A program made the position numbers and the translations under genes. Below, piece after piece: positions 7,515 through 19,852 of a stretch of DNA of 64,000 bases (its first letter is position 1; each line of letters begins with the position of its first letter). The stretch spans positions 2,232,001 to 2,296,000 of the forward strand of contig NC_016023.1 of NCBI RefSeq assembly GCF_000169195.2, in the 5' to 3' direction. The notes under the pieces are model-generated. The model searched no databases. It saw nothing but the letters and a program-made list of their open reading frames with translations, and was not told the DNA's origin. Origin of the DNA: Heyndrickxia coagulans 36D1 (GTDB taxonomy: Bacteria; Bacillota; Bacilli; Bacillales; Bacillaceae_C).

Positions 7515-8861
7515 CTACAAGCTTTGTTCCCTTGCCTGGACGGCACGTGTTTCTTTTGTGCGGTGTTCCAGCCGGCTGAATAAAAGCCCGATGGCAGTTC
7601 CACACAGGGCTGGCACTACCCATTCAAGGCCGGCGGAGGCAAGCGGCAGTTTTTGGGCGAATGCCCCGATAAAGCCAAGCGGGACGCCGAATCCTTTCAG
7701 CCCTTCGATTAAAGCAAACACGCCTGTAAACAACAATGCAAAGCCGTATACTTTCTTCGAGCCGCGGAATGCCGTGTGGAAAAATGTCAGGACAACGAGC
7801 ATGATCGTAACCGGATAAGCCATTTCCAAAAACGGGACAGAAAATTTTAAAATGGTATTGAGCCCGAGATTGGACAGCGTAAAGCCGGTAAGGGTAACGG
7901 CAATGACAACACCATGGTAGCTGAATTTCGGCACCAGATTGGAAAAATATTGTCCGCACGCTGTCGTTAAGCCGACGACGGTTGTAAAACAGGCCAGCAT
8001 AAAGATAAAACCAAGCAGTATTTTTCCAGCCTGCCCGAATAGCAGGGAAGACACTGCCGTCAGGACATCGGTGCCATTTTGGAACGTGCCGCTTGAAGCC
8101 ATTTTTGCGCCGATCAATCCGAGTGCGACATAGACGAGTGCCAAAATCGCGCCGGCAATCAACCCGGCTTTTAATGTATAGGCCGTCATTTGTTTCCGGT
8201 TAGCGATGCCGCGATGTTTGACCGCTGTTAAAATGACGATGCCAAACGCCAGGGAGGCGAGCGCATCCATCGTGGAGTATCCGTCAATAAAACCTTTATA
8301 GAAAGAACCGGTCTGGTATCCGGCTAGCGGCGCCGTAAACGGGCGGCCGGAGAGTTTGAAGAAACCGGCTGCGCAAAGGACGGCCATTGCCAGCAATAAT
8401 ACCGGTGTAATCCAGCGCCCGAGCGTATTTGACATTTTGTCAGGATTTAAACTAGTCAAATAGACGAGCAGGAAAAAGACGACGCTGAACAACAATAAAG
8501 AGACCGGCGAACTGTGGGCGGACCCGGAAAGAAACGGTTTAACCCCCATTTCATAAGCAACGTTTGCATTTCTCGGGATAGCCAAAAACGGCCCGATACA
8601 TAAATAGACAATCACGGTAAATACCGTACTGAAGACCGGATGGACACGGTTCCCGATCGCCTGGATGCCGCCGTCTACAAACGAAACTGCGGCGATAACG
8701 AGCACCGGCAGCCCGACTCCCGTTACGATAAACCCTGCCATTGCCGGCCAGTAAGACGATCCTGACTGAATACCGAGAAAAGGAGGGAAAATTAAATTCC
8801 CGGCTCCGAAAAACATGGAAAACAACATAAAGCCGATAAACAATACTTCGTTTCTTTTCAT
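7515..8861 (-). CDS. brnQ: Branched-chain amino acid:cation symporter BrnQ
   Basis: 448 residues with about 12 hydrophobic segments, the usual length for the LIVCS family. The N-terminus MKRNEVLFIGFMLFSMFFGA, followed by GNLIFPPFLG, is characteristic of BrnQ. It imports Ile, Leu and Val with sodium or protons at the cell membrane. The start has a purine-rich site (GGAAGCGGAC) upstream. A T-box leader with an Ile-type specifier lies immediately upstream, so uptake should rise when tRNA-Ile is uncharged. It is divergent from the ilv-leu operon, which serves the same amino acids. Confidence 0.95.
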   Translation of the reverse strand: MKRNEVLFIGFMLFSMFFGAGNLIFPPFLGIQSGSSYWPAMAGFIVTGVGLPVLVIAAVSFVDGGIQAIGNRVHPVFSTVFTVIVYLCIGPFLAIPRNANVAYEMGVKPFLSGSAHSSPVSLLLFSVVFFLLVYLTSLNPDKMSNTLGRWITPVLLLAMAVLCAAGFFKLSGRPFTAPLAGYQTGSFYKGFIDGYSTMDALASLAFGIVILTAVKHRGIANRKQMTAYTLKAGLIAGAILALVYVALGLIGAKMASSGTFQNGTDVLTAVSSLLFGQAGKILLGFIFMLACFTTVVGLTTACGQYFSNLVPKFSYHGVVIAVTLTGFTLSNLGLNTILKFSVPFLEMAYPVTIMLVVLTFFHTAFRGSKKVYGFALLFTGVFALIEGLKGFGVPLGFIGAFAQKLPLASAGLEWVVPALCGTAIGLLFSRLEHRTKETRAVQAREQSL

Positions 8862-8902
8862 CCGATGTCCGCTTCCTTTCGATGCAATAATGTAGAGAAA
8901 AA

Positions 8903-9175
8903 CAAAAAACCCGCCCCTGAAACAGGGACGAGTTTGCTCGCGTTACCACCCTTATTCCGCACAGAAACGTGCGGCACCTCATTCAACGTACCAACATACG
9001 TGTTCCTTTCTTAACGGGGGAATCACCGTCAAAGCCTACTAAAAACTTCAGCTTTGCATCTCGGGGATGATCTTCGGAATGGCCTTGAACATTGGCTTTC
9101 AGCAATATGCCAACTCTCTGGGGAACAAGATCCAAACTTACTCTTCCCGTCCTCGACTTTTGTTTTTCATATTAT
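8903..9175 (-). promoter_or_regulatory. T-box leader of brnQ, Ile specifier (AUC)
   Basis: On the minus strand the T-box sequence AGGGTGGTAACGCG is followed by a terminator stem (CGTCCCTGTTTCAGGGGCG... then a T-run). Upstream, stem I has the AGAGAG distal element and a specifier segment reading GAAG-AUC-AUCCCCGAGAUG. Aligning the five T-box leaders of this window on their GAG motif puts AUC in the specifier position. Uncharged tRNA-Ile should allow read-through into brnQ. Confidence 0.88.
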
Positions 9176-9184
9176 TTGAAAATA

Positions 9185-9213
9185 AGATTATCACTGAACA
9201 TTTCATCTGTCAA
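9185..9213 (-). promoter_or_regulatory. Sigma-A promoter of brnQ
   Basis: On the minus strand TTGACA (9208-9213) and TAATCT (9185-9190) are separated by 17 bp, just upstream of the T-box leader. Confidence 0.7.
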
Positions 9214-9426
9214 CATCTCTTTCGGAAAATTTTTAACCCCGTGCCCGCGATCAAAATGGACAGAAGCCGCAAAATGATGCCGTTTTTGGATAAGTCAAAA
9301 CCCGGCCAATACAAGCGTGAACTAAAAATAAGAACGGCCGAGCAGCAAGTAGAACCAGCTAAAAAATCAGGAGTCCATCCTGAGCAATTCAAAAAATGAA
9401 AAAAAGAAAAGTCAATAAAATCAATA

Positions 9427-9441
9427 ATGAAAGCGTTTCCA
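9427..9441 (+). promoter_or_regulatory. CcpA-binding cre site
   Basis: ATGAAAGCGTTTCCA matches the cre consensus WTGNAANCGNWWNCA at every defined position. It is centred about 90 bp upstream of the predicted ilvD transcription start, nearly the distance at which CcpA activates the B. subtilis ilv-leu operon. The rest of 9214-9623, apart from the promoter below, shows nothing else that I can name. Confidence 0.8.
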
Positions 9442-9487
9442 AATAGATTTTTAAATCAAAATTGTCAAAAAAGTTGACAGAAAAGGG

Positions 9488-9516
9488 TTGACCCCGGCAA
9501 TCAAAAGTCGTATGAT
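9488..9516 (+). promoter_or_regulatory. Sigma-A promoter of ilvD / ilv-leu
   Basis: TTGACC (9488-9493) and TATGAT (9511-9516) are 17 bp apart, with an untranslated leader of about 100 nt before ilvD. A second TTGACA at 9473-9478 has no good partner. Confidence 0.7.
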
Positions 9517-9623
9517 TGACAACAATTAAAGAATATAAAAAATTTTTCGGGCGGATATTTAAAGAACCGGATTTTCACCGGGCATAAGAAATACCCCGCA
9601 GGCAATAGAATGGGAGTGATGGA

Positions 9624-11324
9624 ATGCGAAGTGACATGATCAAAAAAGGGATCGACCGTGCCCCGCACCGAAGCCTTTTATATGCAGCAGGGCTGAAAAC
9701 GGAAGACTTCGACAAGCCTTTCATCGGGGTGTGCAATTCCTATATTGATATTATCCCGGGGCACAGACACCTCAATAAGTTTGCGGAAGTAGTAAAAGAG
9801 GCGATCAGGGAAGCGGGCGGTGTCCCGTTTGAATTTAATACGATTGGGGTGGATGACGGCATAGCGATGGGACATATCGGCATGCGGTATTCGCTTCCGA
9901 GCCGCGAACTGATTGCCGACAGTGCCGAAACGGTCATCAATGCCCACTGGTTCGACGGGGTCTTTTACATTCCAAACTGTGACAAGATCACCCCTGGCAT
10001 GTTGATGGCAGCTGTGAGGACAAATGTACCGGCAGTCTTTGTTTCCGGGGGACCGATGGAAGCCGGTATGGCGCCGGATGGAAAACAATTGTCCCTTACA
10101 TCGGTATTTGAAGGCGTTGGCGCCCATAAATCCGGAAAAATCAGTTATGAAGAGCTGAAAATGCTGGAAACGAGCGCCTGCCCGACATGCGGATCGTGTT
10201 CAGGCATGTTTACGGCAAACTCGATGAATTCATTAATGGAAATGCTTGGCCTGACGCCGCCCGGCAACGCCACCATCGTTGCCACGTCGGAGGAACGGCA
10301 CCGCATTATCCGGGAAGCCGTCGGGCACTTAATGAACTGTATCAAAAACGATATCCGGCCGCGCGATATTGTCACAGAAGAAGCGATTGATGATGCTTTC
10401 GCACTTGATATGGCAATGGGCGGTTCAACCAATACCGTGCTACATACGCTGGCCATTGCCCGGGAAGCAGGAATTGACTACGATTTGGAACGGATTAACA
10501 AGGTGGCAGAAAGAGTCCCGTATCTGGCGAAAATTATGCCGGCGTCGGATTACTCGATGCACGACGTCCATCTTGCAGGCGGAATCAGCGCCATTGTCCA
10601 TGAACTTTGCAAGATTGAAGGGGCGATTCACCCCGGCCGGCTGACGATCACCGGCAAAAGCATCTATGAAAATGTGAAAGATGCGGAAATCCGTAATCCT
10701 GAAGTGATCAGGCCGAAAGAAAATCCTTACAGCCCGGTCGGCGGTTTGTCCATCCTGTATGGTAACATTGCCCCGGACGGCGCTGTTATCAAAGTGGGAG
10801 CGGTCGATCCGGATATTCACACCTTTACTGGGGAAGCGATAGTATTCGAATCCCAGGAAGAGGCTCAAAAAGGGATTGACAGTGGTCTTGTCCATGAAGG
10901 GCATGTCGTTGTGATCCGTTATGAAGGGCCAAAGGGCGGACCGGGCATGCCGGAAATGCTCGCGCCAACATCCTCCATTATGGGCCGGGGGCTTGGCAAA
11001 ACCGTTGCCTTGATTACGGACGGCAGATTTTCCGGCGCAACCCGTGGTATCTGCGTCGGCCATATTTCACCGGAAGCGGCGGAAGGCGGGCCGATCGCAC
11101 TTGTCGAAAACGGCGACCGCATTACGATTGATTTAATCAACAGAAGGATTGAGCTCCATGTTCCGGATGAGGAATTGCAAAGAAGAAAACAAAATTGGGT
11201 GCAGCCGGAGCCGAAAATCACGAGCGGCTACCTGGCAAGATATTCCGCACTCGTGACTTCCGCGAATACAGGCGGGGTTTTAAAAATCGGATTACCGCAA
11301 AAAACGTTGACGGGGACAAAGTGA
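9624..11324 (+). CDS. ilvD: Dihydroxy-acid dehydratase
   Basis: 566 residues, full length for the IlvD/Edd family. It dehydrates the dihydroxy acids to the keto-acid precursors of valine and isoleucine. The iron-sulfur cysteines are visible: C119 in [11 protein letters not shown], and C186, C189 and C192 in [13 protein letters not shown]121 follows the first. GGGAGTG lies about 8 nt upstream of the ATG. It is the first gene of the branched-chain block and is separated from ilvB by a T-box that begins at its own 3' end. ilvD is therefore transcribed ahead of the attenuation point. Confidence 0.97.
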   Translation: MRSDMIKKGIDRAPHRSLLYAAGLKTEDFDKPFIGVCNSYIDIIPGHRHLNKFAEVVKEAIREAGGVPFEFNTIGVDDGIAMGHIGMRYSLPSRELIADSAETVINAHWFDGVFYIPNCDKITPGMLMAAVRTNVPAVFVSGGPMEAGMAPDGKQLSLTSVFEGVGAHKSGKISYEELKMLETSACPTCGSCSGMFTANSMNSLMEMLGLTPPGNATIVATSEERHRIIREAVGHLMNCIKNDIRPRDIVTEEAIDDAFALDMAMGGSTNTVLHTLAIAREAGIDYDLERINKVAERVPYLAKIMPASDYSMHDVHLAGGISAIVHELCKIEGAIHPGRLTITGKSIYENVKDAEIRNPEVIRPKENPYSPVGGLSILYGNIAPDGAVIKVGAVDPDIHTFTGEAIVFESQEEAQKGIDSGLVHEGHVVVIRYEGPKGGPGMPEMLAPTSSIMGRGLGKTVALITDGRFSGATRGICVGHISPEAAEGGPIALVENGDRITIDLINRRIELHVPDEELQRRKQNWVQPEPKITSGYLARYSALVTSANTGGVLKIGLPQKTLTGTK

Positions 11325-11645
11325 TCGGATTAGGTATTTTTCAGAGAGCCGGGGATGCTGGGAGCCCGGTAAATACCCCGGTCACGACATCGCCTCTGAG
11401 TGCAAGTCTGAACGGTTCTGCCTACTAGGACTTGCCGGGTCGGCCGCATGAAGCGGAGGACCCGTTACAAAAAGCAGCATTTTTTAAACAATGCTGCATG
11501 AGGCGGCGTTTGTGAGAACGCCGTGAAGTTGGGTGGTACCATGAAAAGATGCCTTTTCATCCCTGCAAAACCGGCAAAAACGATTGTTCCTTTTGCCGTT
11601 TTCAAGGAGAAAAAGGCATTTTTTATTGGGATAAATCAAGAAGCC
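11325..11645 (+). promoter_or_regulatory. Intra-operonic T-box leader of ilvB, probable Ile specifier (AUC)
   Basis: Stem I begins at the ilvD stop with AGAGAGCCGGGGATGCTGGG, the specifier segment reads CGAC-AUC-GCCUCUGAGUG, and the T-box sequence GTTGGGTGGTACCATG lies at 11526-11541. ATGCCTTTTC and GAAAAAGGCAT with a T-run form the terminator (to about 11625). I see no separate promoter, so it should act on transcripts coming from ilvD. AUC is preferred by alignment with the brnQ leader, but a Leu codon (CUC, two codons on) is possible because B. subtilis uses a Leu T-box here. Confidence 0.85.
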
Positions 11646-11673
11646 TGCGCAAATCAGAATAGGAGGTTAAATC

Positions 11674-13389
11674 GTGTGTGCGAAAGCAAGAATGGATGGC
11701 AATGTGAAAACAGCAGAATGTACGGGTGCTGAGGCGCTTGTCCAGTTATTGGTGCGGGAAGGGGTCGACGTCATGTTCGGCTATCCAGGGGGTGCGGTTT
11801 TACCGATTTACGATGCCCTTTACAACCAGCCGATAAGGCATATCCTGGCCCGTCATGAGCAGGGGGCCATTCACGCGGCAGAAGGTTATGCGCGCGTTAG
11901 CGGAAAACCGGGTGTCGTTATTGCGACTTCGGGCCCCGGGGCAACCAACCTGATTACCGGGATTGCCGATGCGATGATGGATTCGCTTCCGCTCGTCGTC
12001 TTTACCGGCCAGGTCGGCACTTCCGTCATCGGCTCGGACGCGTTCCAGGAAGCCGATGTCATCGGCATGACGGCTCCGATTACCAAGCACAATTACCAGG
12101 TAAGGGATTTGCGGGATTTGCCGCGGGTCGTCAAAGAAGCTTTTCATATTGCAAAATCCGGCCGGCCCGGACCGGTGGTGGTCGATATCCCGAAAGATAT
12201 CCAGCAGGGCACGGTGGAAATGGGAGAAAGCCGGGAAGTATATCTGCCCGGTTACCAGCCGAATACAAGCCCGAATCCGCTCCAGATTAAAAAGCTTGTG
12301 GAAGCTGTCTCTTATTCCGAAAAACCGGTCATATTGGCAGGCGCCGGAATCCTCCATGCAAAGGCGTCTGATCTTTTACTCAAGTTTGCGGAAAAGTGCC
12401 AGATCCCGGTCGTAAACACGTTGCTCGGCCTTGGCAGTTTTCCGTTCCGTCACCCGCTTTTTCTCGGCATGGGCGGCATGCATGGAACGTATGCGGCAAA
12501 TATGGCCATTTGCGAATGCGATCTGCTCATTAATATCGGGGCCCGGTTTGATGATCGTCTGACAGGCAACTTAGCCCACTTTGCCCCGAATGCAATGGTT
12601 GTCCATATTGATATCGACCCGGCTGAAATCGGAAAAAATGTCAAAACCGATATCCCGATCGTGGCAGATGCAAAGGAAGCCTTGCAGAAGATTTGTTCGG
12701 AAGATTTGCAAAATGCCGGCACGGATGAATGGGTCCGCCATTTAAAAAAATACGCCGAAAATTTCCCGCTTTGGTACGAAGATGATGGTGAAGAATTGTC
12801 CCCGCAGCATGTCATTCAAAGAATCCATCATTACACAAACGGGGATGCGATCATTTCGACGGATGTCGGCCAGCACCAGATGTGGGCGGCACAGTATTAC
12901 GGGTTTGAAAAGCCGCACAAGTGGATTACATCCGGCGGGCTCGGCACGATGGGATTCGGGTTTCCGGCGGCGATCGGCGCGCAAATCGCATATCCGGACC
13001 AACTGGTGGTTTCGATCAGCGGCGACGGCGGCTTCCAGATGACATTACAGGAACTTGCCGTTGTAAAAGAGTTAAATCTGCCGCTCAAAATATTTATTGT
13101 GAATAACCAGTATCTCGGTATGGTACGGCAGTGGCAGGAATCTTTCTACGAAGAACGCTATTCCTATTCGACGATCCCGGTGCAGCCCGACTTTGTCAAA
13201 CTTGCAGAAAGCTACGGCATCAGAGGCTGCCGCGCAACGAACAATGAAGAACTCGACAAGGTGCTGAAAACTGTTTTCGAGGATGACGGGCCTGTCGTTG
13301 TCGACTGCCGCGTGAAAAGGCTTGAAGCTGTGTTCCCGATGGTCGCGCCGGGCAAGGGGCTGCATGAAATGATGGGGGTGAAGCCATGA
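11674..13389 (+). CDS. ilvB: Acetolactate synthase large subunit
   Basis: 571 residues from a GTG start, with AGGAGG 7 nt upstream. The thiamine-diphosphate enzyme condenses pyruvate with pyruvate or 2-ketobutyrate. The N-terminal [12 protein letters not shown] and [14 protein letters not shown] carry the catalytic glutamate. The C-terminal [12 protein letters not shown] ... NNQYLGM is the ThDP/Mg motif. It is the first gene after the internal T-box, and its stop overlaps ilvN by 4 nt, which implies translational coupling and a stable complex with IlvN. Confidence 0.97.
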   Translation: MCAKARMDGNVKTAECTGAEALVQLLVREGVDVMFGYPGGAVLPIYDALYNQPIRHILARHEQGAIHAAEGYARVSGKPGVVIATSGPGATNLITGIADAMMDSLPLVVFTGQVGTSVIGSDAFQEADVIGMTAPITKHNYQVRDLRDLPRVVKEAFHIAKSGRPGPVVVDIPKDIQQGTVEMGESREVYLPGYQPNTSPNPLQIKKLVEAVSYSEKPVILAGAGILHAKASDLLLKFAEKCQIPVVNTLLGLGSFPFRHPLFLGMGGMHGTYAANMAICECDLLINIGARFDDRLTGNLAHFAPNAMVVHIDIDPAEIGKNVKTDIPIVADAKEALQKICSEDLQNAGTDEWVRHLKKYAENFPLWYEDDGEELSPQHVIQRIHHYTNGDAIISTDVGQHQMWAAQYYGFEKPHKWITSGGLGTMGFGFPAAIGAQIAYPDQLVVSISGDGGFQMTLQELAVVKELNLPLKIFIVNNQYLGMVRQWQESFYEERYSYSTIPVQPDFVKLAESYGIRGCRATNNEELDKVLKTVFEDDGPVVVDCRVKRLEAVFPMVAPGKGLHEMMGVKP

Positions 13390-13907
13390 AGCGGATTGTT
13401 GTAGCCACTGTTTTAAACCAGAGCGGGGTGCTGAATAAAATTACCGGCGTCCTCGCAAAGCGGCAGTTTAATATTGACAGCATTACGGTCGGACGCACTG
13501 AAACGGAAGGCATCTCGCGCATGACCATTGTCGTCAATGTTGAAGACGACAGGCAGGCAGAGCAGCTGACAAAACAGCTGAACAAGCTGATCGATGTGAT
13601 CAAAGTCCAGGACATCACAGGCCAGGCGATCGTCTCACGGGAACTTGCCTTGATTAAAGTATTGAGCACACCGCAGACGAGAAGCGAAATTGGCGGGCTT
13701 GTCGAACCGTTCCGTGCCTCCATCATAGATGTCAGCAGGGAATCTGTCACCATCCAGGTAACCGGTGACAGCGACAAGGTGGAGGCGCTCGTTGACCTGC
13801 TTAAACCGTACGGCATTAAAGAAATGGTCCGTACCGGGATGACCGCATTTCTGCGCGGCTCGCAAAAACAAGTAACCGATTTAAGCTCTTATTCTCTATT
13901 AAAATAA
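13386..13907 (+). CDS. ilvN: Acetolactate synthase small (regulatory) subunit
   Basis: 173 residues, the longer form of the subunit (often called ilvH). An N-terminal ACT domain (about 3-78, starting [20 protein letters not shown]) is followed by the C-terminal ALS_ss_C domain. Family role: activates IlvB and confers valine feedback inhibition. The ATG overlaps the ilvB stop (ATGA). Confidence 0.97.
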   Translation: MKRIVVATVLNQSGVLNKITGVLAKRQFNIDSITVGRTETEGISRMTIVVNVEDDRQAEQLTKQLNKLIDVIKVQDITGQAIVSRELALIKVLSTPQTRSEIGGLVEPFRASIIDVSRESVTIQVTGDSDKVEALVDLLKPYGIKEMVRTGMTAFLRGSQKQVTDLSSYSLLK

Positions 13908-13935
13908 AAATCTTAAACTTAAAAGGAGAGAATGA

Positions 13936-16495
<2,560 letters not shown>

Positions 16496-16514
16496 TTTTC
16501 GGGGAGGAACGACA

Positions 16515-17615
16515 ATGAAAATGAAACTGGCCGTACTGCCCGGTGATGGGATCGGGCCGGAAGTGATGGATGCAGCGATCCGCGTTTTAAAAACCGTATT
16601 GGACAATTACGGGCATGAAGCCGTTTTTGAAAATGCGCTGATCGGGGGCGCCGCTATTGATGAAGCGGGGACGCCCCTCCCGGAAGAAACGCTTGACATT
16701 TGCCGCAGGAGCGATGCCATTTTGCTTGGCGCAGTAGGGGGGCCGAAATGGGATCATAACCCGGCTTCCCTCCGCCCAGAAAAAGGCCTGCTTGGAATCC
16801 GGAAAGAAATGGGGCTGTTTGCGAACCTGCGCCCGGTTAAAGCATATGCCCCGCTTTTAAATGCATCGCCTTTAAAACGGGAACGGGTGGAAAACGTCGA
16901 TCTTGTTATCGTCCGCGAACTGACGGGTGGCCTCTATTTTGGGCGCCCGAGTGAAAGGCGCGGGCCGGACGGGAATGAAGTGATAGACACGCTTGCTTAT
17001 ACAAGGGAAGAGATTGAGAGAATTATTGAAAAAGCATTCCAGCTTGCGCAAATCAGAAGAAAAAAACTGGCGTCCGTCGATAAGGCGAATGTACTGGAAT
17101 CAAGCAGAATGTGGCGCGAAATTGCGGAGGAAACCGCGAAAAAGTATCCGGATGTGGAAGTAAGCCATATGCTTGTCGACTCCACCTCGATGCAGCTGAT
17201 TGCAAATCCGGGCCAATTTGATGTCATTGTAACTGAGAATATGTTCGGTGATATTTTAAGCGATGAAGCGTCTGTGATTACCGGCAGTCTCGGCATGCTT
17301 CCATCCGCAAGCCTCCGTTCCGACCGGTTCGGCATGTATGAACCGGTCCACGGCTCAGCGCCGGATATCGCCGGGCAGGGAAAAGCCAACCCGCTCGGGA
17401 CGGTGCTGTCGGCGGCTTTGATGCTCCGTTATTCGTTCGGACTTGAGAAAGAAGCGGCGGCGATTGAAAAAGCGGTGGATGATGTGCTGCAAGACGGTTA
17501 TTGTACAGGTGATTTGCAGGTGAAAAACGGAAAAGTGGTCAGCACCCATGAGCTCACAGACAAACTGATTGAAAAATTAAATAACAGTGAAGCCCGTCCA
17601 CGCATTTTGCAATGA
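16515..17615 (+). CDS. leuB: 3-isopropylmalate dehydrogenase
   Basis: 366 residues from the ATG at 16515, with GGGGAGG 7 nt upstream (an upstream in-frame ATG lies inside leuA and is rejected). The N-terminus LAVLPGDGIGPEV is the family signature. RELTGGLYFG and NMFGDILSDEASVITGSLG carry the NAD- and metal-binding residues. It oxidatively decarboxylates isopropylmalate in leucine synthesis. Confidence 0.97.
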   Translation: MKMKLAVLPGDGIGPEVMDAAIRVLKTVLDNYGHEAVFENALIGGAAIDEAGTPLPEETLDICRRSDAILLGAVGGPKWDHNPASLRPEKGLLGIRKEMGLFANLRPVKAYAPLLNASPLKRERVENVDLVIVRELTGGLYFGRPSERRGPDGNEVIDTLAYTREEIERIIEKAFQLAQIRRKKLASVDKANVLESSRMWREIAEETAKKYPDVEVSHMLVDSTSMQLIANPGQFDVIVTENMFGDILSDEASVITGSLGMLPSASLRSDRFGMYEPVHGSAPDIAGQGKANPLGTVLSAALMLRYSFGLEKEAAAIEKAVDDVLQDGYCTGDLQVKNGKVVSTHELTDKLIEKLNNSEARPRILQ

Positions 17616-17761
17616 GCGTATTTTTCAACAGAAAATAAGTAGCTGTTTACGGCGGTCCACGCGTTTTCCGGGATGGAAAAACAGTGCAGTTTTTAATCAC
17701 AGGAAGAGGCGAAACGGAGATTGATCTAAAAAAACGAAAAGCGGCAGATGGGAGTGATACG

Positions 17762-19177
17762 ATGGCACCGAAAACGATTATCGATAAAATATGGGAAAAC
17801 CATTTGGTCCACTGCGAAGAAGGGAAACCGGACCTGCTCTATATTGACCTGCACCTTGTCCATGAGGTTACGTCCCCGCAGGCGTTTGAGGGGTTACGGA
17901 TGAATGGCCGCAAAGTGCGGAGGCCGGATTTAACATTCGCCACCGTTGACCATAATGTTGCGACAACAAAGGGCAGGGTTTCAAAAGACCCGGTCTCGAA
18001 AAAACAAATGTCCACTTTGGAGAAAAATTGCCAGGAATTCGGCATCCCGCTTGCCGGCATCAACCATCCAGACCAGGGGATTGTTCATGTGATCGGGCCG
18101 GAACTGGGACTCACCCAGCCCGGGAAAACGATCGTATGCGGCGACAGCCACACGTCCACGCACGGTGCATTCGGCGCCATTGCTTTCGGAATCGGCACGA
18201 GTGAAGTAGAACACGTGCTGGCAACCCAAACATTATGGCAAAAGCGCCCGAAAACGATGCAAATCAAAATCAACGGCAAACTGGGGCCAGGCGTGACGGC
18301 TAAAGATTTAATCCTTGCCATCATTGCAAAATTCGGGATTGGCGTCGGCACCGGCCATATTGTCGAATACACCGGTGAAGCGATCCGCAATTTATCCATG
18401 GAAGAGCGGATGACCGTCTGCAATATGTCGATTGAAGCAGGGGCCAGGGCGGGGTTGATCAGCCCGGATGAAACGACCATTTCCTTTTTGCGCGGAAGGA
18501 AATATGCGCCGAAGGAAAATTTTGAAGAAAAAGCGGCATACTGGCTCTCGCTGGCATCAGACGAAGGCGCCGTCTATGACAAAACGCTTGAAATGGACGC
18601 AGCAGAAATTGAGCCGCAGGTTACATGGGGTACAAATCCATCCATGTGCCTCCCTATCAGTGAAACATTGCCGGATCCGGCTGAAATCAACGATCCAGGC
18701 GAACGGCAGGCGGTTGAAAAAGCGTTGCAATACATGGGCCTTGAACCGGGGATGAAAATCACAGACATCCCTGTCCAGCACGTGTTTATCGGCTCGTGCA
18801 CGAACTCGCGGATTGCCGATTTGCGGGCTGCAGCGGAAATTGTAAAAGGCCGGCATGTAAGAGAAGGGGTTCGGGCCCTCATTGTTCCGGGGTCGCAAAG
18901 CGTGAAAGCACAGGCAGAAGAAGAAGGCCTGGACAAAATATTTACGCAAGCCGGGTTTGAATGGCGCGAGTCGGGCTGCAGCATGTGCCTTGCCATGAAT
19001 GATGATATTGTCCCGGCCGGAGAACGATGCGCCTCCACATCGAACCGCAACTTCGAAGGCCGGCAAGGAACAGGCGCCAGAACGCATCTTGTCAGCCCGG
19101 CAATGGCTGCAGCCGCCGCCATTTACGGCAAATTTGTCGATGTCCGGAAGCTCGGACAGCCTGAGCCAGTCCGCTAA
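17762..19177 (+). CDS. leuC: 3-isopropylmalate dehydratase large subunit
   Basis: 471 residues from the ATG at 17762, which has GGGAGTG upstream and gives the family's usual N-terminus ([13 protein letters not shown]). The aconitase-type 4Fe-4S cysteines are visible in FIGSCTNSR and in [11 protein letters not shown]. It works with LeuD to isomerise 2- to 3-isopropylmalate. About 145 bp separate it from leuB. That gap has no terminator. Confidence 0.96.
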   Translation: MAPKTIIDKIWENHLVHCEEGKPDLLYIDLHLVHEVTSPQAFEGLRMNGRKVRRPDLTFATVDHNVATTKGRVSKDPVSKKQMSTLEKNCQEFGIPLAGINHPDQGIVHVIGPELGLTQPGKTIVCGDSHTSTHGAFGAIAFGIGTSEVEHVLATQTLWQKRPKTMQIKINGKLGPGVTAKDLILAIIAKFGIGVGTGHIVEYTGEAIRNLSMEERMTVCNMSIEAGARAGLISPDETTISFLRGRKYAPKENFEEKAAYWLSLASDEGAVYDKTLEMDAAEIEPQVTWGTNPSMCLPISETLPDPAEINDPGERQAVEKALQYMGLEPGMKITDIPVQHVFIGSCTNSRIADLRAAAEIVKGRHVREGVRALIVPGSQSVKAQAEEEGLDKIFTQAGFEWRESGCSMCLAMNDDIVPAGERCASTSNRNFEGRQGTGARTHLVSPAMAAAAAIYGKFVDVRKLGQPEPVR

Positions 19178-19261
19178 ATGGCGGCATGCCGTGCTGCTTC
19201 TTTTGCAGCAGGCAGCAGAAGAAAATTCATTCATCTATACGAAGAGAGGGGGCAAAAGCAA

Positions 19262-19852
19262 ATGGAGCCATTTCAAACTTTTTCAGGGCTCGTATTCCCA
19301 TTGGACCGGAAAAATGTCGATACCGACCAGATCATTCCGAAACAGTTTTTGAAAAGGATTGAGCGCCAAGGGTTCGGAGAATGCTTGTTTTACAACTGGC
19401 GCTTCGATGAAAGCGGAAATAAAAGGGAAGATTTTCCTTTAAATGACCCGAAATACGATGGTGCGCAGATTTTAGTGGCAGGCGACAACTTCGGATGCGG
19501 CTCTTCACGGGAGCACGCGCCTTGGGCATTACAGGATTACGGCTTTAAAGTAGTTATCGCACCAAGTTTTGCTGATATTTTCCATAATAACTGTCTGAAA
19601 AACGGGATTTTAACCGTAGAGCTGCCGGAAGAAGAAGTGCGTGATTTGATTGACAAGGCACAGAGAGAACGGCTCTTTTTAACGGTTGATCTTGAAAAAC
19701 AAGTGGTATTAACGAGAGAAAAGGCCATCCACTTTGACATTGATCCGTATCCGAAGAATATGCTGTTAAAGGGACTGGATGAAATCGGGCTGACATTATT
19801 GCTTGAAGATGAAATTTCAAAATTTGAAGCGTCTGAAAACGCAGGAGTGTGA
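19262..19852 (+). CDS. leuD: 3-isopropylmalate dehydratase small subunit
   Basis: 196 residues from the ATG at 19262, preceded by GAGGGGG. It begins with the swivel-domain sequence LVFPLDRKNVDTDQIIPKQFLK and has NFGCGSSREHAPWAL, the substrate-binding arginine motif of LeuD. Partner of LeuC. Its last about 44 nt overlap the longest possible reading frame of ilvA. Confidence 0.96.
   Translation: MEPFQTFSGLVFPLDRKNVDTDQIIPKQFLKRIERQGFGECLFYNWRFDESGNKREDFPLNDPKYDGAQILVAGDNFGCGSSREHAPWALQDYGFKVVIAPSFADIFHNNCLKNGILTVELPEEEVRDLIDKAQRERLFLTVDLEKQVVLTREKAIHFDIDPYPKNMLLKGLDEIGLTLLLEDEISKFEASENAGV

Noticed and set aside
7285-7818. Plus-strand ORF opposite brnQ
   Set aside because: It is a shadow of brnQ. 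Its product is low-complexity basic sequence with no ribosome site at its start.
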